In this document: piece by piece, positions 17,703-25,579 of the stretch
Position numbering within the stretch: position 1 is the first letter of the stretch
How the letters are laid out: each line of letters opens with the position of its first letter
Assembly (NCBI GenBank): GCA_965222695.1
Contig: OZ244967.1
Span: forward strand, 3,162,001-3,226,000
Direction of reading: 5' to 3'
Origin: UBA7957 sp965222695
GTDB taxonomy: Bacteria > Pseudomonadota > Gammaproteobacteria > Granulosicoccales > Granulosicoccaceae
Length of the DNA: 64,000 nucleotides
Notes under the pieces: model-generated
What the model was told of the DNA's origin: nothing
Seen by the model: the letters and a program-made list of their open reading frames with translations, nothing else
Database searches by the model: none
Program-made: the position numbers and the translations under genes

Positions 17703-18236
17703 CTATTGAAGCAGGTTAAATGCCTTGGTAAAACCACTCAGGGATAGAACAGCGCGCACCTCACCCTTCGATGCGGCAATCAGGCTCACGGTTGCCTTGC
17801 TGCCGGCTTTAAAGGCCTTGACGGTCTCCTCGGCCAAAGGCTCCCGCACGACACAGCCTGTTTCAATACAGAGTTGATAATTAGCCGCGTAAACCGGCCC
17901 CAAATCGATCTGCAGCTCTATACCCGGAATCAACATCACGCCCAACGGCGTCAAGATATCGGCAACAGCGATGATTTTCTTGCCTTCGATCTCCCTTTCT
18001 TCAGGCAGCTTGCGCACCCGCATTTCCATCACTGGCACACCATCGCCGTCTTTGCCGATCTGAGCCATGATGCAAGGTGCCCCTGCTTTGGCGCAGATCA
18101 GCTCCCAGTCACCATGTTTCACACTGGTGACCTGATCCGAACCGACCAAGGACTCCGGTAATTCGGTCGTTTGCTGAGCAAAGGCGGACACGCCGCACAG
18201 CATGAACATCAAAAACAAACCTAAACTTTTTTTCAC
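17703..18236 (-). CDS. Invasion-associated locus B (IalB) family exported protein
   Basis: 177 residues with a clear signal peptide (hydrophobic residues 5-19, cleavage likely after AFAQ). The mature part has the IalB features: WELICAKAGAPCIMAQIG, a LTPLGVMLIPGIELQID segment, and the cysteine pair in LCIETGCVVREPL. IalB was named in Bartonella, where it helps invasion of red cells; in environmental proteobacteria the family is widespread and its role unknown. It lies 20 bases after the MITE (in reverse orientation) and 18 bases downstream of the lipoprotein transglycosylase gene, so the two may be co-transcribed. Confidence 0.85.
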   Translation of the reverse strand: MKKSLGLFLMFMLCGVSAFAQQTTELPESLVGSDQVTSVKHGDWELICAKAGAPCIMAQIGKDGDGVPVMEMRVRKLPEEREIEGKKIIAVADILTPLGVMLIPGIELQIDLGPVYAANYQLCIETGCVVREPLAEETVKAFKAGSKATVSLIAASKGEVRAVLSLSGFTKAFNLLQ

Positions 18237-18254
18237 ACCTTTATCCGTTATTCT

Positions 18255-18905
18255 CTAGTGAAATACACGATACCAAAAGCCGGGGGAAAGATTATCCTTA
18301 CAAGAACGATACTGTTCCGCATAGCGAAGTGATTGCTTACTCACGCCCGCCGCAATTTCCCGCAGCCGCTTCTTGCGCTTCCAGGACTGGTTTTTGTAAC
18401 CTTGCCAGCCTTCATGGTAGTTTAAGTATTGATGGAAAGCATCGTTTTTGGCTACCCCATTGTACCTGTGACTTTTCTCTATATACCAGCCGATAAAATC
18501 AATGGCATCGGAAAAATCATCGCGGTCCGCGCCCCGGTTCCCGGTATCCTTGATATAGTGCCGCCAGGTGCCGTCCAGTGCCTGCGGGTATCCATATGCG
18601 GAACTCTTTCTACCCCAGGGAATCAGGCCGAAAAACGTATAGTTCCGCTGCGCTTTCGCATCCGCAATAAAACGGCTTTCGTGGTACATAATCGCCATGG
18701 GCACATGCAGAGGTACCGACCGATTTCCCTCCATTTCCAGCGCGGCCTGATGCCAGGCGGTTTTTTCCTGAAATATAGCGCAGAGATTATTCAAATCCCT
18801 GGGAGGATTGCTGGCACAGGACATCAACAACACACTTGGCAGCAGGCATAGGATAAGCCGGCTGACCTGAGCATGATGGGTTTTTCTCGATGCGGGTTTT
18901 ATCAT
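18255..18905 (-). CDS. Lipoprotein with SLT-type lytic transglycosylase domain
   Basis: 216 residues. A lipobox LMSC with the lipid-bearing cysteine near residue 30 follows a hydrophobic segment, so this should be an outer-membrane lipoprotein. MAIMYHESRFIADA carries the glutamate expected for lysozyme-like catalysis, and AYGYPQALDGTWRHYI is the typical downstream motif. Expected role: cleavage of peptidoglycan glycan strands. It precedes the IalB gene by 18 bases and is divergent from the pabB fusion gene. Confidence 0.85.
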   Translation of the reverse strand: MIKPASRKTHHAQVSRLILCLLPSVLLMSCASNPPRDLNNLCAIFQEKTAWHQAALEMEGNRSVPLHVPMAIMYHESRFIADAKAQRNYTFFGLIPWGRKSSAYGYPQALDGTWRHYIKDTGNRGADRDDFSDAIDFIGWYIEKSHRYNGVAKNDAFHQYLNYHEGWQGYKNQSWKRKKRLREIAAGVSKQSLRYAEQYRSCKDNLSPGFWYRVFH

Positions 18906-18979
18906 TTTCTTTCGGACTTGACCTTAACCTCTTCTATGCGGAAACTTGCTGCCGCCGTCGACCGCAATAATCGAATTCA

Positions 18980-20803
18980 ATGACTCCGCTACAACACATA
19001 CTCCAGGAACAACGTCCGTGCATATTGCTGGAAAACACACGTGATCTGAACCGGCAGGACAGCGCGATGCTGTTTTTCGATCCTGTCGGCGAGATCAAAG
19101 CCACCAGCGGCGAACAACTGCAGGCGGCCTTTAAAGATATAGATCAATACCGGCGTGACGGATACCACCTCGCCGGTTACATCAACTATGAGGCCGCCTA
19201 TGAACTTATTAATAAACTATCCGGCCTCGGCAAGAGTCGCCATGAACGACCTTTATTACAATTTTTTGCGTTTGCCGAGCCGGTACCGGTTTCAGACGCC
19301 GATATGGAACTCTTTCTGGACACCCCGGTCGAGCGTGAGCCTTATCTTCAGAAATTACAACACAGTATTGACCAAGAAACCTATTTGCGGCATCTGGCAA
19401 AAATCAAGCAATACATCTATGACGGCGACACCTATCAGGTGAACTATACCTTCCGAATGCACTTTCAATTGCAAGGCGATGTGATATCACTTTACCGGAC
19501 GCTTCGTGAAAGACAAGCCGTGGAGTTCTCCGCCCTGCTGCTACTCCCGGAAATGTCGATTCTATCCCTCTCCCCTGAACTGTTCGTTCAGAAAACAGGC
19601 AAGACCCTGACCACCAAACCGATGAAAGGCACCTATCCCAGAGGTGACAGCCTGGAAGAAGATGAACGGATTACGAAATCCATGGCCCAAGACACCAAGC
19701 AATTATCAGAGAATTTGATGATCGTCGATTTGATGCGCAATGATATAGGCAGGCTTGCAAAAACCGGATCGATGCGGGTAAAAAACCTGTTCGAAATACA
19801 AACCTTCAAAACACTGCATCAAATGATTTCCACCATACAGGGCGACGTGGACAAAGCAATACCTTTATCTGAAATCATGGACGGGCTGTTTCCCTGCGGT
19901 TCGATCACAGGAGCGCCCAAAATACGCACCATGGAAATCATCAAGGAACTGGAAACAACGGAACGGGGTATTTATACGGGCGCCATAGGCTATATTACAC
20001 CGGAGAACGACTTTACCTTCAACGTCCCGATCAGAACCATAGAGTTCCCGGACAATACAGCTGCAGGACAGTTGGGCATAGGTGGAGGAATTATCCATGA
20101 AAGCGACGCAGCCGAAGAATGGGACGAGTGCCTCTTAAAGGCACAATTTCTCACCGGTATCAATAAGGATTTTTCTCTGATCGAAACCTGTCGCTACGAC
20201 TGCAAGGCAAACCGCATTGAACGGCTGGAGCAGCATCTGCAACGAATGGCCCGTTCAGCGGAATTTTTTCAATTTAAATGTAATCTGAAAAAAATCAGGC
20301 AACAGATCGACCACGAGATATCTACCTACCGGTTTACAGGCGATCAGAAAATCCGCATGACCCTGAACAGCGGGGGCGTGCTCGACATCCGAAGAGAGCC
20401 GATTACTAATGCCCGATCCGAGAAAAAACGCCTCTGCATCAGTAAAACAAGAATACACGCCGATTCGGTATTCCGGAAGCACAAGACAAGCCGCAGACGT
20501 CTTTATAACACCGAATATAATCGAGTGACCGCCGACGGGTTCTATGATGTATTATTTCTCAACGAACAGGACCAGCTGGCCGAAGCAAGCCGGCACAATC
20601 TTGTACTTTTATTCAACAAATACTATTACACCCCGCCGATCCTGAGCGGCGCCCTGCCCGGGATTTACCGCCAGTCACTTATTGAAGACAAAAATTTCCC
20701 GATAAAGGAAAAAAACCTCACCATCAGCGATCTTGAATCCGCGGATGCTGTTTTTCTCTGTAATTCGGTGCGGGGGTTGGTTGAAGTTGAGTTCGGTGGC
20801 TGA
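18980..20803 (+). CDS. Aminodeoxychorismate synthase component I fused to PabC-like lyase
   Basis: 607 residues in two parts. The first ~370 are a chorismate-binding PabB domain; it contains KPMKGTYPRG, where the lysine of the P-[IM]-K-G-T motif marks aminodeoxychorismate synthase rather than anthranilate synthase, and CGSITGAPKIRTMEI. The C-terminal ~200 residues are a fold-type IV PLP domain like aminodeoxychorismate lyase (PabC), with the lysine in RKHKTSRR and the EASRHNLVL segment. Together with a PabA glutaminase encoded elsewhere this makes 4-aminobenzoate for folate. Such PabB-PabC fusions are known. Divergent from the transglycosylase gene. Confidence 0.9.
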   Translation: MTPLQHILQEQRPCILLENTRDLNRQDSAMLFFDPVGEIKATSGEQLQAAFKDIDQYRRDGYHLAGYINYEAAYELINKLSGLGKSRHERPLLQFFAFAEPVPVSDADMELFLDTPVEREPYLQKLQHSIDQETYLRHLAKIKQYIYDGDTYQVNYTFRMHFQLQGDVISLYRTLRERQAVEFSALLLLPEMSILSLSPELFVQKTGKTLTTKPMKGTYPRGDSLEEDERITKSMAQDTKQLSENLMIVDLMRNDIGRLAKTGSMRVKNLFEIQTFKTLHQMISTIQGDVDKAIPLSEIMDGLFPCGSITGAPKIRTMEIIKELETTERGIYTGAIGYITPENDFTFNVPIRTIEFPDNTAAGQLGIGGGIIHESDAAEEWDECLLKAQFLTGINKDFSLIETCRYDCKANRIERLEQHLQRMARSAEFFQFKCNLKKIRQQIDHEISTYRFTGDQKIRMTLNSGGVLDIRREPITNARSEKKRLCISKTRIHADSVFRKHKTSRRRLYNTEYNRVTADGFYDVLFLNEQDQLAEASRHNLVLLFNKYYYTPPILSGALPGIYRQSLIEDKNFPIKEKNLTISDLESADAVFLCNSVRGLVEVEFGG

Positions 20804-20932
20804 CTGTATCTGTAAACTATTTTTGGATGCGGGGAGACCGGGCCGTAGTTCAGCCAAATGCGGCGCTCCATAATCAACGTCTGTGTCACGTAACCGGGTG
20901 TCTGTTGGTAACGTGTTCTTATGATTGATTCA

Positions 20933-21472
20933 TTAACCTGGCATATGCGAAAAATAAAACAGATAGAACAACACCCAGGCAGTAAACAATATGATTTGCT
21001 TACTTCTAATCGATATTTTGTAAAAGACCCGGGTTGCCAGAAGTCTCACAAATACGGTAACGAGTAAGAACCTAAAAAGACGAGCGGGAATGCTGATTAG
21101 TAAAAATAATGGCATTGTAACTTGGGTTGTACTAGCCTGAACAGCGAAAGTTTTGTAAGGAATGCCCTTTAACGGTCCGATCAGGAGCGCCATCGCTCCC
21201 GATTCTCGCAAACTCAACTCAACATGGTGCATCATCTCCCGACTAATTGATGGTACACGCTCAATGATCATCCATGCCTGATCTGGGGCAATTTCCCCAA
21301 CCACATAAATCAGGTAACCGCCCGCAATGGCTCCAGCAGTTGCCCATAGACAGGCCAGCAGCGCTTTTTTTAGATCTTGTAACGCAACCGCACTCGTATA
21401 CACGTCCGGCACAATAAAAAATAAAGTCGCTTCCGCAAACCCCCATGCACTTGCAGTAAACTTCACTCCCAT
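20933..21472 (-). CDS. Small VTT/DedA-like membrane protein
   Basis: 179 residues with about four hydrophobic segments (near residues 8-24, 37-58, 120-145 and 160-175) and the glycine-rich GPLKGIPYKTFAVQAS re-entrant-loop-like stretch that is usual in VTT/DedA relatives. Proteins of this group are linked to lipid scrambling or transport, which fits the position as last gene of a phospholipid operon: its start overlaps the acyltransferase stop by 10 bases. The family call is moderate; the function is inferred. Confidence 0.6.
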   Translation of the reverse strand: MGVKFTASAWGFAEATLFFIVPDVYTSAVALQDLKKALLACLWATAGAIAGGYLIYVVGEIAPDQAWMIIERVPSISREMMHHVELSLRESGAMALLIGPLKGIPYKTFAVQASTTQVTMPLFLLISIPARLFRFLLVTVFVRLLATRVFYKISIRSKQIILFTAWVLFYLFYFSHMPG

Positions 21473-22107
21473 GCAGCTGTCTTTTTCTCGCTGGAAAGGT
21501 TTCTCATGCTGTCGTCCAGCAACTTCATGAATTCACCACGCTGACTATTCCAGGAAATTGGTTCGCCGATGAACGTATCGCAAAAAAATGGCACCAACAA
21601 GCACTCTCCTTTTGGTAAAGCCTTACCCAGTCCATGCATGAAAACAGGTGTTATCGGCACTTGTGGATTGCTTTCAGCAAGTCTTGCTATGCCGGTTTTG
21701 AAGGATGACAATTCCTCTGGCTCACCACGTGAACCCTCGGGAAAAAGAATCAGAATTTCACCTTGTGCCAACGCCATGCGACACTCGGCAAGAGGATCTT
21801 TATTGCGATCGGCGCTCTTACGAGCGATCGGTAAAATGCCGATGATCTTCAGGGCAAACCATGCCAGAAGACGGTTTTTCATAAAATAGTCCATGGCAGC
21901 TACCGGTCTGACCTGGTCCAGTACACGCCAGGGCATCAGCGTCATGAGCACCATGGTATCAAGATGGCTATTGTGGTTTGCAACGATAATGGCAGGGCCC
22001 TGTTTCGGTAATCTCTCTCGATTCCGTACATTTAACCCCAACACAATCACAACTACCGTTCGTACAATTATTCTGAAGTAAATCCAGCGAATAACTTTGT
22101 TTATCAT
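21463..22107 (-). CDS. Lysophospholipid acyltransferase (PlsC family)
   Basis: 214 residues from the ATG at 22107 (an ATG at 22131 would overlap the previous gene). Acyltransferase motif I NHNSHLD carries the catalytic HxxxxD; motif III FPEGSRGE is also intact. There is an N-terminal hydrophobic anchor. The expected reaction is transfer of a fatty acyl chain to a lysophospholipid or to 1-acylglycerol-3-phosphate at the inner membrane. It sits between ynbB and the VTT gene, with the start two bases past the ynbB stop, so it is part of one transcription and probably translation unit. Confidence 0.88.
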   Translation of the reverse strand: MINKVIRWIYFRIIVRTVVVIVLGLNVRNRERLPKQGPAIIVANHNSHLDTMVLMTLMPWRVLDQVRPVAAMDYFMKNRLLAWFALKIIGILPIARKSADRNKDPLAECRMALAQGEILILFPEGSRGEPEELSSFKTGIARLAESNPQVPITPVFMHGLGKALPKGECLLVPFFCDTFIGEPISWNSQRGEFMKLLDDSMRNLSSEKKTAAWE

Positions 22108-22108
22108 G

Positions 22109-23050
22109 TTAAAAATGCAGGTAAAAAACATAGTGAAAGAACAGTGGTGCCGTGTACATCAGGCTGTCAATTCGGTCCAGAATGCCGCCATGCCCGGGTA
22201 ACAGATTCCCACTGTCTTTTACGCCAATGTCACGCTTTAGAGCAGAAATAATGATGTCACCTACAAAGCCTCCCCCGCCGATAATAACCCCGGCCAATGC
22301 AGCCTGAGGAAACGTTAAAGGTGTTAATACACCTGACAGGATTGTCGCCAGAACTGTAGTGGTCAGTAAACCGCCTATAAACCCTTCCCAGGTTTTTTTC
22401 GGACTGACGGTGGGAACGATTTTGCGCTTGCCAAGTAATTTCCCCCAGGTGTATTGAGCCACGTCGTTAAATTGTGTGAGGAAAACTAAATACAAGACCA
22501 GGCCGGGACTACCTGCATTAGGGTTAACAGCATCAGGCAGAACCAGGAGATAGGCGACATGACTGAAACAAAATACCGTTAACATCAGTCCCCAATGCAG
22601 TGTACCTGCTGCTTTCAGGAATCGATCTGTCTCGCCGATAAGAACCATTCGAGTGGGCAGGAACAAGAATATGTAAACCGGAATGAATATAATGAAGACA
22701 CCGTACCACTCGATGCCGATCAAATAGAACTGAACAGGAATTGTCAGGTATGCCCAAAAAAGCACACGACGATCCGCTCGTCTTGTCGGCACCATGGAGA
22801 GAAATTCCTTTAGTGCCAGGTAACTGATAAATCCGAAAAACAGAATCGAAATATTGCGACTCAACATCATCGCGGAGGTAAAGATGGCGATCATGATCCA
22901 CCAGGACTTTACTCTTTGTACTAGTTCTGAATGGTCTTTTTCCGGTGATCGTCTTTGGATGACAAATACCAGAAGGCTCGCCAGAACCAGTATGAAGAAA
23001 ACCCCGCCCAATGACCACAAGACATTCGGTTTAATCTGTAACAACTCCAT
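22109..23050 (-). CDS. ynbB: Phosphatidate cytidylyltransferase, YnbB-type
   Basis: 313 residues with about eight membrane helices. The CdsA signature is seen near the C-terminus as LKRDIGVKDSGNLLPGHGGILDRIDS, and VSPKKTWEGFIGG precedes it. CdsA enzymes make CDP-diacylglycerol from phosphatidate and CTP. The neighbour ynbA overlaps by one base, and the pair matches the E. coli ynbA-ynbB order, so this is taken as a second, accessory CDP-diacylglycerol synthase rather than the housekeeping CdsA, which normally sits with uppS and dxr. Confidence 0.88.
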   Translation of the reverse strand: MELLQIKPNVLWSLGGVFFILVLASLLVFVIQRRSPEKDHSELVQRVKSWWIMIAIFTSAMMLSRNISILFFGFISYLALKEFLSMVPTRRADRRVLFWAYLTIPVQFYLIGIEWYGVFIIFIPVYIFLFLPTRMVLIGETDRFLKAAGTLHWGLMLTVFCFSHVAYLLVLPDAVNPNAGSPGLVLYLVFLTQFNDVAQYTWGKLLGKRKIVPTVSPKKTWEGFIGGLLTTTVLATILSGVLTPLTFPQAALAGVIIGGGGFVGDIIISALKRDIGVKDSGNLLPGHGGILDRIDSLMYTAPLFFHYVFYLHF

Positions 23051-23655
23051 TAGCCCGTCTCCTTAAGGGCCGCTTTTACCCTGTTGATGACCGTTATAAC
23101 TAAAAGCAGCAGGACAATCCCCAGATAGATATCACTCCACAATTCCGGGATCAGATTCAGGAACAACAGAACAGCCAGTATCCCGAACACGAAAGCACGA
23201 TCGCTCTTACCCATAGGGCCTTCATATCGGCGACTTGCTCCAATTTGTACTGCGACGACTCCAGCCATTTCGCTAATAATCGCCACAGCAATGATCAATA
23301 CAACCAGCGCAGGGTTCAAGCCGGAAATGATGGCAAAGGGCAGATAGAGAGCCACATCAGACACCACATCACCAAGTTCGTTTAGTACAGCTCCCAGGTT
23401 GCTCTGCATATTGTGCTCACGCGCCAGCATGCCATCAATGGCATTCAGAGCCATCCTCATAAACAACGTGATTGGTACCAACAGCAGTATCCAATGCTGG
23501 TCTGAGAAAAAATACAAGGCTAAACCGACAGCTATAGACAATCCCGCAGCAAACAGAGTGACTTGATTTGCTGTTACGCCGGAATGTGCGAAGGCAGCCA
23601 CTATCGGGCGCAATAGTTGTTGAAATTTCGGTTTTAGATCATAGATACTAGGCAT
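23050..23655 (-). CDS. ynbA: CDP-alcohol phosphatidyltransferase, YnbA-type
   Basis: 201 residues, membrane-embedded. Residue pattern and length match E. coli YnbA (for example MALNAIDGMLARE, then LGAVLNELGDVVSD). The CDP-alcohol phosphatidyltransferase motif D-x2-DG-x2-AR-x8-G-x3-D-x3-D is altered: the first Asp is Asn (NAIDG) and the third Asp is also Asn (GAVLNELGD). As I recall it, YnbA carries the same two changes, so they look like a subfamily trait rather than decay. The alcohol acceptor is unknown. First gene of the four-gene phospholipid operon. Confidence 0.85.
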   Translation of the reverse strand: MPSIYDLKPKFQQLLRPIVAAFAHSGVTANQVTLFAAGLSIAVGLALYFFSDQHWILLLVPITLFMRMALNAIDGMLAREHNMQSNLGAVLNELGDVVSDVALYLPFAIISGLNPALVVLIIAVAIISEMAGVVAVQIGASRRYEGPMGKSDRAFVFGILAVLLFLNLIPELWSDIYLGIVLLLLVITVINRVKAALKETG

Positions 23656-23787
23656 TCACTTACTCTCTTAATTATTTGCCTACGATTCAATGTTGGATAG
23701 GACGGCAGGAGGTTTGATCTCTATTAATGCAATAGGAGTTACAGCAGAAAATATGCCACGTGTCGAGAAACACGTGGAGAAAATAAA

Positions 23788-23957
23788 ATGTCCTATTACT
23801 CTGTACTTGCAGTAACCCCAACATCTGAGGACTGGACACCGATTACTTTGAACCGGCAAACCGGCTGGTAGCCCAGTATGGAGGAAAATACCTGGCTAGA
23901 ACCGCCAGTCATGAGCAACTCGAAGGCAGTCATGAAAGTGCTGCTCTTAGAGCCTGA
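23788..23957 (+). pseudogene. DUF1330 protein, shortened and frameshifted
   Basis: Starts well at ATG 23788 (GGAGA upstream) with MSYYSVLAVTPTSEDWTP, the DUF1330 N-terminus, but runs into TAG at ~23870. A second frame takes over with ANRLVAQYGGKYLARTASHE and continues to TGA at 23955-23957, about 40 residues short of the usual ~95. An indel of a few bases near 23845 explains the break, and the 3' end is missing. Confidence 0.8.
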
Positions 23958-24402
23958 GCCTGGGACGGGTCGTGCCAATCGAAAGTTACCGAACCAGCTC
24001 TGTACCCACCATGGAGCGTCATGCCGAAAGAGTTCAGCTCGCCGATGAACTGGGGTTTACCACAGCCTGGTTACGGGATGTGCCAGTCAATGTCCCAACA
24101 TTTGGTGACGCCGGGCAGATGTTCGATCCTTTCACTTACCTGGGGTTCCTGGCGGCCAAGACTATAGCACTTGGTGTGGCCTCGGGTAACCGCCCTGAAG
24201 AATATCCTGCATTCAATCTGCCCTTTGATAATCGTGGCGACCGGTTTCGTGAAAGCTTTGAATATATTCAGCATATGTGGGGAGACAGGCCGACATTGGC
24301 ATTAACCATGTTGCCATCAATCTGCGGTTGAATACGGCAAACACCGAGTCCACAATGCAAATCCTTGCGGAAGAACTTCTACCGCAGTTTGCTAGAAGAT
24401 AG
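23957..24402 (+). pseudogene. Luciferase-like flavin-dependent oxidoreductase (LLM class), decayed
   Basis: Begins abruptly inside the family N-terminus as LGRVVPIESYRTSS, continuing LADELGFTTAWLRDVPVNVP and DPFTYLGFLA. Two deletions are visible. TIALG is joined directly to VASGNRPEEYPAF, losing about 35 residues between two similar LG-containing sites. Then GDRPTL is joined to INHVAINLRLNT, the family C-terminus, in another frame ending at TAG 24400-24402. Intact members are about 310 residues. It follows the broken DUF1330 gene directly. Confidence 0.8.
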
Positions 24403-24422
24403 AGACAAAGGAAGATAACAAC

Positions 24423-25232
24423 ATGACAAAAACGATTTTGATAACCGGTGCCACAGATGGCATTGGTCTTGAAACCGCCAAGAACCTTGCTCAGCGGGGA
24501 CACCGGGTACTGCTGCACGGACGCAATCAGGAGAAACTTAACGCGGCACAAAATAGTCTCACCGTAATAACAAAAGACAGTCCGCCAGCCGGTTATCTGG
24601 CCGACCTTTCCAAAATGGATGAAGTCGAAAACATGGCCAGGCAGATCATCGAGGAAAATGAAACACTGGATGTTCTGATTAACAATGCAGGTATCTACCG
24701 CGCACCGCATGCAATCACCCGGGATGGTCTGGACGTGCGTTTTGCGGTCAACACAATCGCTCCCTACCAGCTAACTAAACGCCTGTTACCTGTACTGAAT
24801 CCATCAGCTCGCATCATCAACCTGTCTTCTGCCGCTCAATCGCCGGTTAACATCAGCGCATTGAAAGGCGAGACTAGATTGGCGGAGGAATTTCAAGCCT
24901 ACGCACAAAGCAAACTAGCCATTACCATGTGGTCCAGGTATCTGGCTGATGAATTGAGAGATCAGGGAATCAGCGTGGTTTCTGTCAACCCTGGTTCGCT
25001 TTTAGCAACCAAGATGGTCCGGGAAGGATTCGGCATGCCTGGTCACGATATTTCTATTGGTGTCGACATACTAACTCGGGCTGCACTTTCTGACGAATTT
25101 TCCACTGCAACCGGCCAATATTTCGACAACGATGCAGGTAAGTTTGGTTCACCTCACCCTGATGCGCTTGACCAACAAAAAGTCAGGGAAGTTGTAGATA
25201 CCATCGAAGAGTATTTAGCCACTAACACCTAA
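24423..25232 (+). CDS. Short-chain dehydrogenase/reductase (SDR)
   Basis: 269 residues. The Rossmann start is ITGATDGIGLETA (TGxxxGIG), followed by NNAG at about residue 89, an active-site serine in NLSSAAQSP and the catalytic YAQSK. Cytoplasmic NAD(P)-dependent oxidoreductase of the classical type; HGRN after the second strand suggests NADP. Substrate unknown. It starts 20 bases after the decayed LLM gene and may be the surviving member of a three-gene unit (DUF1330, LLM, SDR). Confidence 0.9.
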   Translation: MTKTILITGATDGIGLETAKNLAQRGHRVLLHGRNQEKLNAAQNSLTVITKDSPPAGYLADLSKMDEVENMARQIIEENETLDVLINNAGIYRAPHAITRDGLDVRFAVNTIAPYQLTKRLLPVLNPSARIINLSSAAQSPVNISALKGETRLAEEFQAYAQSKLAITMWSRYLADELRDQGISVVSVNPGSLLATKMVREGFGMPGHDISIGVDILTRAALSDEFSTATGQYFDNDAGKFGSPHPDALDQQKVREVVDTIEEYLATNT

Positions 25233-25579
25233 TCAACGGTGATTGAATTTTATCAATGGCAGCTCCGGGCATCGACTTACCGGTCGGATGCCATTGATTT
25301 CCCGGATCGTAGATTACTTATCGAATGTGTGTTGTCGGCCATTTGCCGCGAGACATATATGCCACGGCAAGCGCAGGTTAAGCCGATAAAACGGCTGAAA
25401 GACTGGCTGTTGCCACACGGTTAATATCGTCCCGGCCTCACTCGGTCGAATTGGGCTCCCCCTTACAAGGCTGACGTTCCTCAACGAATCGTGCCGAGGT
25501 TCGCGCGATTAACTTATAGCCGATCGTTGCACGCAGCATGATGTGTTGAATGAAAAGCAGGGCCATGCACGGATTAATT
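25233..25579. other. Intergenic region, no recognised gene
   Basis: A 61-codon frame (25239-25424, +) begins just after the SDR stop, but its translation shows no recognisable motif and no ribosome site. The rest is non-coding as far as can be seen. Confidence 0.4.
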
